64,000 bases of DNA, taken from contig CBDATO010000003.1 in NCBI GenBank assembly GCA_965199805.1, forward strand, positions 682,001-746,000, given 5' to 3'. Below are positions 25,338 to 39,165 of this stretch, in pieces (the stretch's first letter is position 1; each line of letters starts with the position of its first letter). The translations under genes were made by a program, and so were the position numbers. Under the pieces are notes generated by a model. That model saw nothing but the letters and a program-made list of their open reading frames with translations, made no database searches and was not told the origin of the DNA. Source of the DNA: DATAZK01 sp965199805. Its GTDB lineage: Bacteria; Actinomycetota; Actinomycetes; Frankiales; Frankiaceae.

Positions 25338-27338
25338 TCAGCCGATGTCGGCGGGATCAAGCCGGACGCGCACCACGGGCTGCCGCCGCCCGGAGCGCAC
25401 CCGGGTGATCTCCTGCAGCGCGCCGGCCAGCGCCGCTCCCTGCTTGCGGGGCACCCGCACCAGCAGCCGGTCGACCCCTTCGCCGCGCGGCACCGGCCCG
25501 AGCACGTCGGCGTCCGGGAGCCGGCGGGCGAGGTCGAGCTCGCCGAGAAAGGCGTCCAGCTCGTCCGGGGCACCGTCGAGCGCGGCCATCCGGCTCACCG
25601 GCGGGAAGCCGAGCTCGGTACGGCCGGCGGCCTCCTCGGCGGCGTAACCCAGCGGGTCCCAGCGCACGAGCGCCTGGACGGGCCCGAGCGTCGCCGGGGC
25701 TCCCACGAGCAGGACCTGGCCGCCGTCACCCGCCGGCAGCGCGAGCGTGCCGGCCGCCATCCAGCGCCGGAGGGCGACTTCCCCGGCCCGCAGATCGGCG
25801 CGGCCGAGCAGCGCCCACGCGTCGAGCAGCAGCACCGCGCCGTAGCCCTTCGCCGGCAGCGGCTCGGCGCCCGGGGTCGCCACCACGAGCGCCGGGCCCT
25901 CCGCGACGGACGCCACCACATCGCCGCCGCCGGAACGCACCACGCTGACGCCTGGGAAGGCGCGGCCCAGCTCCTCCGCCGTACGCGCATGGCCGACCAC
26001 GACCGCCCGGCGCTCGGTGGCCCCGCACTCGGGGCAGGCCAGATCGGGTGCGTACGCGAGCCCGCACCAGCCGCAGGACAGGTCACCCGCGTTCGACCGC
26101 TGACTCAAGGGGCCGTGGCAGGCCGGGCAGCGCGACGGGGTGCGGCAGCGGGCACACGCAAGAGCGGGGCGGTAGCCGCGCCGGGGCACCGACACCAGGG
26201 CGGGCAGGCCGGCGTCGAGCGCCCGCCGTACGACGCTGAACGCGAGCTCGGGCAGCCGGGCTGCGGCAGCCATCGGGTCACGGGCGAGCTGCTGCTCCGA
26301 GCCCGCCACCTCGACCCGGGCGGCCGCCTGGCGCACGTGCTGGCGGGTCGCGGTCAGCGGCCGGGCCCATCCCGCCTCGGTCAGCGCAAACGCCTCCACG
26401 CTCGGCGCAAGACCGCCGACGAGCGCGCCCGCCCCGGCCAGGTGGGCGCGCAGCACGAGCACGTCACGCATGTGCGCGTACGGCGCGAGCTGCTCGTCGT
26501 GCAGGTCGCTGCCGTCGTCCCAGATGGCCACCAGGCCGAGGTCGCGCACCGGCGCGTAGCCGGCCGCCCGCGTACCGACGACCACCCTGACCTGTCCGCG
26601 GCTGACGCGCAGGAACCGGCGGTAGCGCTCAGCGGGCCCGAGGTCGGCGGTGAGCTCGACGAACCGGTCGGCGCCGACGGCGAGCTCCAGGGCGGCGGCC
26701 ACGCGGCTGCTGTCGCGCCCGTCGGGGACGACGACGACGACGCCGCGTCCGGACGAGGCGGTGGCCGCCGCTGCCGTCGCCAGCGCGGCCGGCCAGTCCG
26801 AGCCGGGCAGCGCCGCCCACACCGCCCGCGGCTTCTCCCCCGCCGCCAGGTGGGTCAGCAGCGCCGGCCCGTGGCCGTAGTGCGCCCATTCGCCGGGCGC
26901 GGGCGGCGGTAAAGGCGCGGGCGCCGGACCGCCGGGCTCCTTCTCCACCCGGGCGTGACGGGCGGGGACGGCGAGGCGCAGGACGTCCGACAGCGTGCCG
27001 GCCCACCGGTCGGCGACGGCACGGGCGAGCTGGGCGATCTCGGTGGACAGCACGGGCTCGCTGCCGGACAGGCTCTTGATCGGCTTGAGGTCGCCCGTGT
27101 AATCGGTGACCTCGGGCCGGGCCACGATGTAGCCGCTGATCAGCCGGCCGGCGAAGCCGATCCGGCAGCGCACCCCGGGCTGCGCGGCGGCGTCGAGCTC
27201 GGCCGGCACCGTGTAGTCGAAAAGGCGGTCCAGGTGCGGCACCTCGTGGTGCACGGCGACGGTCGCGATCCGCACGGACTCAGGTGGGTCGGCCACCGCT
27301 GCACGCGCCGACGGCGCCGGCTGCGAGGGACCCTGCAC
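25338..27338 (-). CDS. priA: PriA-like primosomal protein with degenerate helicase motifs
   Basis: About 666 residues with PriA architecture: an N-terminal DNA-binding domain (IATVAVHHEVPHLDRLFDYT, CRIGFAGRLISGYIV), a helicase core and eight zinc-binding Cys (CARCRTPSRCPAC then CGWC...CPEC). The helicase motifs are broken. There is no GKT Walker A (GRGVVVVVPDGRDSS) and the DEGH box reads WDDGSD, so ATP-driven unwinding is unlikely. As I recall, this is usual for actinobacterial PriA. The start is uncertain: GTG 27338 has GAGGA about 10 nt upstream and avoids metK, while a longer frame reaches 27464 inside metK. Confidence 0.88.
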   Translation of the reverse strand: MQGPSQPAPSARAAVADPPESVRIATVAVHHEVPHLDRLFDYTVPAELDAAAQPGVRCRIGFAGRLISGYIVARPEVTDYTGDLKPIKSLSGSEPVLSTEIAQLARAVADRWAGTLSDVLRLAVPARHARVEKEPGGPAPAPLPPPAPGEWAHYGHGPALLTHLAAGEKPRAVWAALPGSDWPAALATAAAATASSGRGVVVVVPDGRDSSRVAAALELAVGADRFVELTADLGPAERYRRFLRVSRGQVRVVVGTRAAGYAPVRDLGLVAIWDDGSDLHDEQLAPYAHMRDVLVLRAHLAGAGALVGGLAPSVEAFALTEAGWARPLTATRQHVRQAAARVEVAGSEQQLARDPMAAAARLPELAFSVVRRALDAGLPALVSVPRRGYRPALACARCRTPSRCPACHGPLSQRSNAGDLSCGWCGLAYAPDLACPECGATERRAVVVGHARTAEELGRAFPGVSVVRSGGGDVVASVAEGPALVVATPGAEPLPAKGYGAVLLLDAWALLGRADLRAGEVALRRWMAAGTLALPAGDGGQVLLVGAPATLGPVQALVRWDPLGYAAEEAAGRTELGFPPVSRMAALDGAPDELDAFLGELDLARRLPDADVLGPVPRGEGVDRLLVRVPRKQGAALAGALQEITRVRSGRRQPVVRVRLDPADIG

Positions 27339-27412
27339 TGCTGCAGTGTTCCTCGCGGCCGACGCCGTCGGTGAGGCGTTCGGTGGTGCGTCGAATCGGG
27401 ACGCGGGCTGGG

Positions 27413-28606
<1,194 letters not shown>

Positions 28607-28710
28607 GAAGCCCCCAGTTGTGTGGGTGGGACGATCAGAAGACGAAGATTATTGGCACGCACGCTTACAGCGGGTGAGCCGACCTGATCAGGGTATCGGC
28701 CGTGCGGCGA

Positions 28711-28746
28711 CACCGGGGCGAGAACATGCCGACAGTCACCCCGGTG
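28711..28746 (-). terminator. Possible terminator hairpin after coaBC
   Basis: CACCGGGG (28711-28718) pairs with CCCCGGTG (28739-28746) across a 20-nt loop, beginning 7 nt past the coaBC stop on the minus strand. No U-run follows, so any termination would be weak or factor-dependent. A second small palindrome, CCTGATCAGG, lies at 28683-28692. Confidence 0.4.
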
Positions 28747-28753
28747 ATCGGGC

Positions 28754-29998
28754 TCAGCCGAGGCGCGCGACGATCTCGTCCCACAGCCGGTGGGCCAGCG
28801 CGTCCTTGGAGGCTTCCGGGATCTCGACATCGGCGCCGTCGGCCGCGAGCACCACGGCCGTGTTGGTGTCGACCTCGAAGCCGCGCCCGTCGCCGACCTC
28901 GTTGACGACCAGCAGGTCGCAGCCCTTGCGGGCGAGCTTCTCCCGGCCGTGCCGCAGCACGTCGTCGGTCTCGGCCGCGAAGCCCACGATGACCTGGCGC
29001 ACGTCGGCGTCCACCCGCGCTGCCCGGCGGCGCACGACCTCGGCGAGCACGTCGGGATTGCGCGTCAGCTTCACCGGCTCGGGCTCGGCGCCCTCGACCT
29101 TCTTGATCTTCGTGACCTGCTGGGAGACGGGCCGGAAGTCGGCCACGGCGGCCGCCATGACCACCACGTCGGCGCCGGCGGCGGCCTCCAGCACCGCGTC
29201 GCCGAGCTCGACGGCCGTACGCACGCGCACCGTGGTGACCCCCGCGACCTCCGGCAGGTCGACGTTGGCGCTGACCAGGACGACGTCGGCGCCGCGGGCT
29301 GCCGCGGCGCGGGCGAGTGCGTATCCCTGCCGACCGCTCGAGCGGTTGCCGAGGAAGCGGACCGGGTCGAGCGGCTCACGGGTGCCGCCGGCGGACACGA
29401 CGACGCGCCGGCCACGCAGGTCGAACGCGGCCGGGTCGCGCCCGGCGGTCCAGCCGCGGGCCAGCACGGAGCGGACGATCTGGGCGATCTCCACGGGATC
29501 GGGCAGCCGGCCCCGCCCGGTGTCCGCGCCGGTGAGACGTCCGCTCGCGGGCTCGATGACCAGGGCGCCGCGCTCGCGCAGGGTGGCGGCGTTTGCCCGG
29601 GTGGCGGGGTGCTCCCACATCTCGGTGTGCATCGCCGGAGCGAAGATGACCGGGCAGGTGGCGGTGAGCAACGTGCTGGTGAGCAGGTCGTCGGCGCGGC
29701 CGCTCACCGCGCGGGCCATGAGGTCCGCGGTCGCGGGGACGACGACGACGAGGTCGGCGGCGCGGCCGAGCTGGACGTGCGGCACCTCGTCGGCATCGGT
29801 CCACACGTCAGTGGCCACCGGGCGACCCGAGAGGGCCGCCCAGGTGGGCTCACCGATGAACTTCAGCGCCGCGGCAGTGGGGACCACCGTGACGGCGTGC
29901 CCCGACTCCGTGAGCCGGCGCAAGACCTCGACGGCCTTGTAGGCGGCGATCCCGCCGCTGACGCCGAGAACGATCTCCGGACGTACCGGCGCGGTCAC
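28754..29998 (-). CDS. coaBC: Bifunctional phosphopantothenoylcysteine decarboxylase/synthetase
   Basis: It performs two steps of coenzyme A synthesis. The N-terminal flavoprotein decarboxylase shows VLGVSGGIAAYKAVEVLR, AMHTEMWEHPATRAN and the GALVIEP region. The C-terminal CTP-dependent synthetase shows VVVSAGGTREPLDPVRFL, the NRSSGRQGYALA motif and the DVLAEV region. At 414 residues it is the full-length fusion. The start is GTG at 29996-29998. Confidence 0.96.
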   Translation of the reverse strand: MTAPVRPEIVLGVSGGIAAYKAVEVLRRLTESGHAVTVVPTAAALKFIGEPTWAALSGRPVATDVWTDADEVPHVQLGRAADLVVVVPATADLMARAVSGRADDLLTSTLLTATCPVIFAPAMHTEMWEHPATRANAATLRERGALVIEPASGRLTGADTGRGRLPDPVEIAQIVRSVLARGWTAGRDPAAFDLRGRRVVVSAGGTREPLDPVRFLGNRSSGRQGYALARAAAARGADVVLVSANVDLPEVAGVTTVRVRTAVELGDAVLEAAAGADVVVMAAAVADFRPVSQQVTKIKKVEGAEPEPVKLTRNPDVLAEVVRRRAARVDADVRQVIVGFAAETDDVLRHGREKLARKGCDLLVVNEVGDGRGFEVDTNTAVVLAADGADVEIPEASKDALAHRLWDEIVARLG

Positions 29999-30021
29999 CG
30001 GATCTCCCGCCCGAGCTCTAG

Positions 30022-30297
30022 CTACTGGGCGTCGGGGTCGGCGATCGGCTCCGCCGTCAGCAGGTTGGAGTTGATCTCGCGCATCGCGATCGAGAGCGGC
30101 TTCTCCTGCGGGGTGGTCTCGACCATCGGGCCGACGTACTCCAGCAGGCCCTCGCCGAGCTGCGAGTAGTAGGCGTTGATCTGGCGAGCGCGCTTCGACG
30201 CGTAGATGACCAGCCCGTACTTGGACTGGGTGATGGCGAGCAGCTCGTCGATCGGGGGGTTGGTGATGCCCAAGGGTGCGGCCGGGGTGCTACCCAC
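30022..30297 (-). CDS. rpoZ: RNA polymerase omega subunit
   Basis: A small RNA polymerase assembly subunit. GTG 30295-30297 gives 91 residues (MGSTPAAPLGITNPPIDELL) with the conserved SKYGLVIYASKRARQIN block. A strong GGAGG-type site at 30306-30312, eight bases upstream, decides this start over a longer frame. It follows gmk, the usual order. Confidence 0.95.
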   Translation of the reverse strand: MGSTPAAPLGITNPPIDELLAITQSKYGLVIYASKRARQINAYYSQLGEGLLEYVGPMVETTPQEKPLSIAMREINSNLLTAEPIADPDAQ

Positions 30298-30413
30298 GTC
30301 GGGGTACCTCCAGAGCTTGCGGAAAACGCGGAGCTGACCCGCCAGAAGTGGCGGAGCGGCGAGATCGACACCAGCAGCTCGTCGTGCGGCCGGGAGGGCC
30401 GGACGGAGTGCTG

Positions 30414-30959
30414 CTAGTCGAGCATCCAATTTACCAGCTGGTCGGCGACGGCATCGACGTCATCGTTGACCAGCTGCTTGTCGAACTCGGCGGCCTCGGC
30501 CAGCTCCAGCTTCGCCGTGGTCAGCCGCTGGGCGACCGCGTCGGGCGACTCGGTCGCGCGGCCGGTCAGCCGGCGGACCAGCTCGTCCCAGTCGGGCGGG
30601 GCGAGGAAGACCAACCGGGCGTCGGGCATGACCGACCGGACCTGCCGGGCGCCCTGCAGGTCGATCTCCAGCAGAGCGGGACGCCCTTCGGCCAAGGTGC
30701 GCAGCACCGGCTCGCGGGGCGTGCCGTAGCGGTGCGGCCCGTAGGTCGCGTACTCCAGCAGATCGCCGGCCGCGATCAGACCGTCGAAGCCGGCGTCGTC
30801 GAGGAAGTGGTAGTGCCGTCCGTCGATCTCCCCCGGCCGCGGCCGGCGGGTCGTGGCACTCACCGACACCCAGATCTGCGGGTGCCGACGACGCAGCGCG
30901 GCAACGACCGTGCCCTTGCCCACCCCTGAAGGTCCGGAGAGAACCGTCAGGCAGGACAT
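30414..30959 (-). CDS. gmk: Guanylate kinase
   Basis: It phosphorylates GMP to GDP. The 181 residues include the P-loop GPSGVGKGT, SATTRRPRPGEIDGRHYHF for GMP binding, and LEIDLQGARQVR. The ATG is at 30957-30959, with no strong Shine-Dalgarno visible. It sits between mihF and rpoZ, the typical actinobacterial cluster. Confidence 0.96.
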   Translation of the reverse strand: MSCLTVLSGPSGVGKGTVVAALRRRHPQIWVSVSATTRRPRPGEIDGRHYHFLDDAGFDGLIAAGDLLEYATYGPHRYGTPREPVLRTLAEGRPALLEIDLQGARQVRSVMPDARLVFLAPPDWDELVRRLTGRATESPDAVAQRLTTAKLELAEAAEFDKQLVNDDVDAVADQLVNWMLD

Positions 30960-31059
30960 GGCACCAGCGCGACCCGTGCTGCGTCATCGATCGACGCGAC
31001 CGTCCCGGTGCCGCTCATGACAGACAGCGGCACCGGGAACGGGACGAGTGAGCGCGAGC

Positions 31060-31383
31060 TCAGCTCGCCGAGGACTCGAACTCGGCGATGAGCGCGGCGC
31101 GCTGCTTGGCACCCAGCCCGCGCACACGACGCGTCGGGCTGATGTCGAGCTTCTCCATGAGCTTGGTGGCGCGCACCTTGCCGACGCCCGGGAGGGCCTC
31201 GAGCACGGCGGAGACCTTCATCTTGCCGATGACCTCGCTGCCGTCGGCCTTGGCGAGGACGGACTCGAGGGTCTCGTCGGACTTCTTCAACTGCTCCTTG
31301 ACTTCGGCGCGCGCCTTACGGGCTTGGGCGGCCTTCTCAAGTGCTGCTGAGCGCTGTTCGGGTGTCAACGGCGGCAAGGCCAC
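31060..31383 (-). CDS. mihF: Actinobacterial integration host factor
   Basis: A 107-residue nucleoid-associated DNA-binding protein unrelated to Gram-negative IHF. The helix-two-turn-helix region (SAVLEALPGVGKVRATKLME, then SPTRRVRGLGAKQR) is well conserved, after a charged N-terminal helix (QARKARAEVKEQLKK). The GTG start is at 31381-31383. In Streptomyces it affects nucleoid structure and development. Confidence 0.95.
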   Translation of the reverse strand: MALPPLTPEQRSAALEKAAQARKARAEVKEQLKKSDETLESVLAKADGSEVIGKMKVSAVLEALPGVGKVRATKLMEKLDISPTRRVRGLGAKQRAALIAEFESSAS

Positions 31384-31405
31384 GGCGTCGTTCGCCTCCT
31401 CGTGA

Positions 31406-31443
31406 GGAACGGTGCGTTCTGAAGGAACGATCTACGCGGAACG
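31406..31443 (-). promoter_or_regulatory. Cluster of GGAACG/CGTTC motifs upstream of mihF
   Basis: Three copies of GGAACG (31406, 31424, 31438) occur in 38 bp. The first forms the dyad GAACG-GTG-CGTTC. The cluster begins 23 nt from the mihF start, a good place for an operator. The regulator is unknown; it does not match the SOS box closely. Confidence 0.35.
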
Positions 31444-31506
31444 TACTGAAACCGCAGGCCCGGGTCCACTCTCACCCGCGCGGCGCGCCGTACGCACCCT
31501 GCGGAA

Positions 31507-32214
31507 TCAGCTCCGGAGCGACGCGGCCAGGCCGGCAGCAGCCGCGCCCGGGTCGGCCGCACCCGTGATCGGACGGCCGATGACGAGCAGATCGGCGCCT
31601 GCTGCGAGGGCGGCTTCGGGGGTCGCGACGCGGCTCTGGTCCTGGGTCTGCGCGCCGGCCGGGCGGACCCCCGGGGTGATGAGCGTGATGCCGCTGCCGA
31701 CCTCGGCGCGCACCTGTGCCACCTCCTGCGGGCTGCAGACCAGCGCCGTGGCGCCGGCCGCCACCGCCAAGGCGGCGAGGCGACGGGCCGCGTCGGCGGA
31801 CGGGCCGGCCAGCCCGACGGCCGCGAGGTCGCTCTCGTTCATCGAGGTCAGCACCGTGATGGCCGTGATGGCCGCCTCAGGGGCCGCGTCCACCGCAGCA
31901 CGCACCATGGCGCTGCCGCCGCTGGCGTGCACCGTCAAGAAGGTGGGGCGCAGATCGGCGACGGCCCGGGCCGCACCAGCCACCGTGTTCGGGATGTCGT
32001 GCAGCTTGAGGTCCAGGAACAGGCCCACCTCGTCGTGCACGCCCTCGCGTACGGCGTGCACGACGTCGGGGCCGTAGCGGCAGAAGAGCTCCAGCCCGAC
32101 CTTGAGCACGGCGACGTGCGGGGCGACCGCCGTCGCCCAGCCGGCGGCGGTGGCGAGGTCCGGGGCGTCGAGCGCCACCGCGATCGGCGCCCGTGCGCCG
32201 GAGGCCGCGCTCAC
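31507..32214 (-). CDS. pyrF: Orotidine 5'-phosphate decarboxylase
   Basis: It makes UMP from OMP, the last de novo pyrimidine step. The 235 residues belong to the short type with IAVALDAPD, the catalytic DLKLHDIPNT (Lys/Asp network) and GADLLVIGRPIT for phosphate binding. The GTG start overlaps the pyrD stop as GTGA. Confidence 0.96.
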   Translation of the reverse strand: MSAASGARAPIAVALDAPDLATAAGWATAVAPHVAVLKVGLELFCRYGPDVVHAVREGVHDEVGLFLDLKLHDIPNTVAGAARAVADLRPTFLTVHASGGSAMVRAAVDAAPEAAITAITVLTSMNESDLAAVGLAGPSADAARRLAALAVAAGATALVCSPQEVAQVRAEVGSGITLITPGVRPAGAQTQDQSRVATPEAALAAGADLLVIGRPITGAADPGAAAAGLAASLRS

Positions 32215-33257
32215 GCGAACTCCCGGCTGCGGGTGCGCCGTAACGGCACGTCGGCGGAGCGGTGGGCGGTGCCGATCACCTCGCGTACCGAGGTGAGGCC
32301 CTTGCGGTCGAGCTCGTCGGAGAGCTCGGCGACGATCCGCATCGGCGCACTCGGGTCACCGAAGACGGCCGTGCCCACCGAGACGGCCGAGGCGCCGGCG
32401 GCGAGGAAGGCTAGGGCGTCGGCCCCACTCCGCACGCCGCCCATCCCGAGGATGGGGACGTCGGGCAGCGCGGCGTGCACCTGGTAGACGCAGCGCAGCG
32501 CGACCGGCCGGATCGCGGGCCCGGACAGCCCGCCGGTGATGCCGGCGAGCAGCGGGCGCAGCGTGTCGGGGTCGATCGCCATCCCGAGCAGCGTGTTGAT
32601 CAGCGACAGGCCGTCGGCGCCCGCCTCCACCACGGCCCGGGCGATCTCCACGATGTCCGTCACGTCGGGTGAGAGCTTGGCGAAGACCGGCAGGCTGGGC
32701 CGGCCCCGCAGCTCCTGGCGTACGGCGGCCACGACATCGGCGGCGGCCAGCGGGTTGCAGGCGAACACCTGACCGCGGTCGGCCACGTTGGGGCAGCTGA
32801 TGTTGACCTCGATCAGGGAGACGCCCGGCGCGTCACGCAGCCGGCCCGCCAGCTCGGCGTACTCGTCGACGCTGCTGCCGGCGATGCTCACCACCGAGCG
32901 GGCGCCGCGGGCGGCGAGCCAGGGCAGGTCGTTCTCCAGGAAGGCGGTCATCCCGGGCCCCTGCAGGCCGACCGAGTTGAGCATGCCGCTCGGCGTCTCC
33001 GCCATCCGCGGGGTGGCACGGCCGAGCCGCGGGTCGCGCATGACCGACTTGCACACCACGGCGCCGAGGCTCGAGACGTCGAAGAACGCGGACAGCTCGC
33101 GACCGGCCGCCGCGCAGCCCGACGCGGTGAAGATCGGGTTGGGGAACGGGACGCCGGCCAGCTTGGTCGACAGGTCCGGCGCGGGCGCCGCCTCGGACGG
33201 GTCGCGGTCCGGATCGGGGTCGGCCTGGAGCTGCTGGCCGTCGTACACCTCGGTCAT
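32211..33257 (-). CDS. pyrD: Dihydroorotate dehydrogenase, class IB catalytic subunit
   Basis: A cytoplasmic FMN enzyme that oxidises dihydroorotate and passes electrons to PyrK. The 348 residues show class-I features: the catalytic Cys in VNISCPNV, FMN-site VFAKLSPD, NTLLGMAID and MGGVRSGADAL. An N-terminal Asp/Pro-rich extension of about 30 residues precedes the barrel. No membrane-anchoring helix of class II is present. The adjacent pyrK supports class IB and NAD+ use. Confidence 0.93.
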   Translation of the reverse strand: MTEVYDGQQLQADPDPDRDPSEAAPAPDLSTKLAGVPFPNPIFTASGCAAAGRELSAFFDVSSLGAVVCKSVMRDPRLGRATPRMAETPSGMLNSVGLQGPGMTAFLENDLPWLAARGARSVVSIAGSSVDEYAELAGRLRDAPGVSLIEVNISCPNVADRGQVFACNPLAAADVVAAVRQELRGRPSLPVFAKLSPDVTDIVEIARAVVEAGADGLSLINTLLGMAIDPDTLRPLLAGITGGLSGPAIRPVALRCVYQVHAALPDVPILGMGGVRSGADALAFLAAGASAVSVGTAVFGDPSAPMRIVAELSDELDRKGLTSVREVIGTAHRSADVPLRRTRSREFA

Positions 33258-34169
33258 GAGGTCGCCCGCAGGCTCGGGGTGCCCGCAGCGCGGACCGCGG
33301 ACGGCGGCGGCGGGACCGCCGGGGGCGGCGGCTTGCCGATCAGCTCGAAGGCGATCGCGTCACCGGGGAAGACGGGGCCGTCGGTGCAGGCCCGGATCAT
33401 GCGTACGGGGGTGCCACCGGTCGCGCCGGCGCCGCGGCGGGGGCGTACCGGCAGTACGCAAGTCATGCACACCCCGATGCCGCAGGCCATGGCCTCCTCC
33501 ACCGCGATGTACGACGGGATGCCGGCGGCCTTGGCGAGGTTGGCGATGGCCTCGAGCATCGCCATCGGGCCGCAGCCGTAGACGACGTCGTACGCGTCGA
33601 GCCGTGGGTCGAACGCAGCAGTGACCCGGCCGGTGACGCCCAGCGAGCCGTCCTCGGTGGCGATGACGCACTCGTTCGCGACGCGGCGGGCCTCGAGCAC
33701 GCCGTACAGCCGGTCCTCGGTCGCCGCGCCCAGTGCAATCGTCACGTGGCAGCCGCGCTCGTGCAGTGCGGTGGCCAGCGAGTACAGCGGCGCCGATCCG
33801 TAGCCACCGCCGACCAGCAGCGCCCGCGGGCCGACGCCCGACTCGTCGGGGCGCGGCAGCGGGAACGGCCGGCCGAGCGGACCGATCACGTCGACCCGCT
33901 CCCCCGCCGTCCGTGAGGTGAGCCAGCGGGTGCCCTCACCCACCGGGGCGACGACGGCCTCGACGGTGGCGCCGGGCCCGATGCGGGCGATGGAGAACGA
34001 GCGGCGCAGCAGCAGGCCGGAGGCGGCCCCGCCGACGGCGAAGGCGATGAACTGGCCCGGCCGGGCTGCGGCGGCGATGGCCGGGGCGTGTACGGCGAGG
34101 CGGGTGTACGCCCCGTCACGCACCACCCGCAGCAGCTGGGCCTCCCGCAGCTGGATGGGGCCGCCCGGG

Positions 34170-34177
<8 letters not shown>
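33254..34177 (-). CDS. pyrK: Dihydroorotate dehydrogenase electron-transfer subunit
   Basis: An FAD and [2Fe-2S] protein that links PyrD to NAD+. It shows the FAD-binding RRSFSIA motif, a ferredoxin-reductase-type nucleotide fold (ALLVGGGYGSAPLYSLA) and a C-terminal Cys cluster CGIGVCMTC with a later Cys (IRACTDGPVF). The GTG start lies within the end of carB (8-nt overlap). At 307 residues it is slightly longer than usual because of a Pro-rich C-terminus. Confidence 0.93.
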
Positions 34178-37477
<3,300 letters not shown>

Positions 37478-37481
<4 letters not shown>

Positions 37482-38596
37482 TTGGCACCCTTCATGAGCT
37501 CGACGAACGAGTCGAACAGGCCGTCGGCGTCGTGCGGGCCGGCCGCCGCCTCGGGGTGGTACTGCACCGAGAAGGCCGGGCGGTCGAGCAGCCGCAGGCC
37601 CTCGACGACCCCGTCGTTCAGCGCGACGTGGCTGACCTCGACCCGCCCGTACGGGGTGTCGGTGGCGCCGCCGGTCGGGGCGTCGACCGCGAACCCGTGG
37701 TTGTGGCTCGTGACCGCCACACGCCCGGTCGCGCGGTCCTGCACCGGCTGGTTTATGCCGCGGTGGCCGTAGCGCAGCTTGTACGTACCGAAGTCGAGCG
37801 CCCGGCCGAGCACCTGGTTGCCGAAGCAGATGCCGAACAGCGGCACCCCGGCGTCGAGCACCCCGCGGGCCGCGGCGACCGCGTAGTCAGCGGTGGCCGG
37901 GTCGCCCGGGCCGTTGGACATGAAGACCCCGTCGGGGCCGGCGGCGAGCAGCTCGGCGGCGGTGGCGGTGGCCGGGTGGACGGTGACCTCGATGCCGCGG
38001 GCGGCCATGCGGGCCGGGGTGCGCCACTTGATGCCGAGGTCGAGCGCCGCGACCCGGAAGCGCACCGGACCGTCGGGAGACACGGTGTACGGCTCCGGCG
38101 TGCTGACCTCGGGGGCGAGGTCGGCGCCGATCATCTCGGCGCTCGCGAGGATCCGGTCGAGCAGACCGTCGGCGGCATCGCGCGGGGCGATGGCGCAGCG
38201 CATGGCACCACGCTCGCGCAGGTGGCGGGTGAGGGCGCGGGTGTCGATGCCCCTGATCCCGACGATGCCTTGCTCGGCCAGCTCCTCGTCCAGCGAACGG
38301 GTGGCGCGCCAGTTGCTCGCCCGGCGCGCGGGGTCGCGCACCACGTAGCCGGCGACCCACATCCGGCGGCTCTCGGCGTCCTCGTCGTTGACGCCGGTGT
38401 TGCCGATGTGCGGCGCGGTCTGCACCACGATCTGGCGGGCGTAGCTGGGGTCGGTGAGCGTCTCCTGGTAGCCGGTCATGCCGGTGGCGAAGACGGCCTC
38501 GCCGAACGTCTCCCCGACGGCGCCGTAGCTACGGCCCGCGAAGGCCCGGCCGTCCTCGAGCATCAGGACGGCGCCCTGGCCGGTCGGCGCGCTCAC
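37478..38596 (-). CDS. carA: Carbamoyl-phosphate synthase small subunit
   Basis: The glutaminase subunit. GTG 38594-38596, overlapping the previous stop as GTGA, gives 372 residues; the longer upstream frame lies inside the neighbouring gene. The class-I amidotransferase triad is present: nucleophile Cys in FGICFGNQ and His/Glu in QYHPEAAAGP. The N-terminal half has MLEDGRAFAG and GMTGYQETLTDPSYA. Confidence 0.96.
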
Positions 38597-39165
38597 ACGG
38601 TCCTCCACTGCATCTCTTCTCCCATGGCCGCTTGGTGGTCGGCGGTCGTGTCCATCAGCCCGCGCACGGCGGCGAGCACCTCCCCGTACCGGGAGGCCTG
38701 CCCGCGGAAGCCGCTCTCGTACGCCTTGTCGCCGGCCTCCCACGAGAAAACCAGCAGCCCGGTGCCGGGCATCACCTTCGTCGCGAACCGCTCGTCGATC
38801 CGCACCCCGCGCAGCGCCGAGGTCGGCAGCCACAGCCCGGGCAGGTCGACGCCGATGCAGGTCACCCGCAGCTCACCGCCCTGCCGGCTGCCGAGCACCC
38901 CGGAGATGCCGCCGTCGCGCCAGCCGCCGGGCGTCGTCGTCCCGAGCGCCACGCCGGGCATCGGGGGCACGACGGGGACGGGCAGCGGCTGCGGCGGAGC
39001 CGCGAGGCCGGGCAGGGCCGCGCGCCGCATCCGGCGCCGGGTGGTGACGACGGTCAAGGTGACGACGGCGACTAGCGCGACCAGGCAGAGCAGCGTCAGC
39101 AGCAGGTGGTCGCCGAGCCGGGTGGCGGGGTGATCGGCGGCGAGGACCGCGTTGTGCAGGCCCAT
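38593..39165 (-). CDS. PH-like domain membrane protein in the pyr operon
   Basis: A 190-residue protein with one N-terminal membrane helix (LLLTLLCLVALVAVVTLTVV), a basic stop-transfer (TTRRRMRR) and a Pro-rich linker. A C-terminal beta-rich domain (ELRVTCIGVDLPGLWLPTSA, then VMPGTGLLVFSWEAG) resembles the bacterial PH-like fold. A similar gene occurs between pyrC and carA in other actinomycetes as I recall, so it is a conserved passenger. No function in pyrimidine synthesis is known. It overlaps pyrC by 1 nt and carA by 4 nt. Confidence 0.8.
   Translation of the reverse strand: MGLHNAVLAADHPATRLGDHLLLTLLCLVALVAVVTLTVVTTRRRMRRAALPGLAAPPQPLPVPVVPPMPGVALGTTTPGGWRDGGISGVLGSRQGGELRVTCIGVDLPGLWLPTSALRGVRIDERFATKVMPGTGLLVFSWEAGDKAYESGFRGQASRYGEVLAAVRGLMDTTADHQAAMGEEMQWRTV

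Noticed and set aside
31384..31506. SOS (LexA) box upstream of mihF
   Set aside because: GAACG-GTG-CGTTC has the wrong spacing and flanks for the actinobacterial LexA site.
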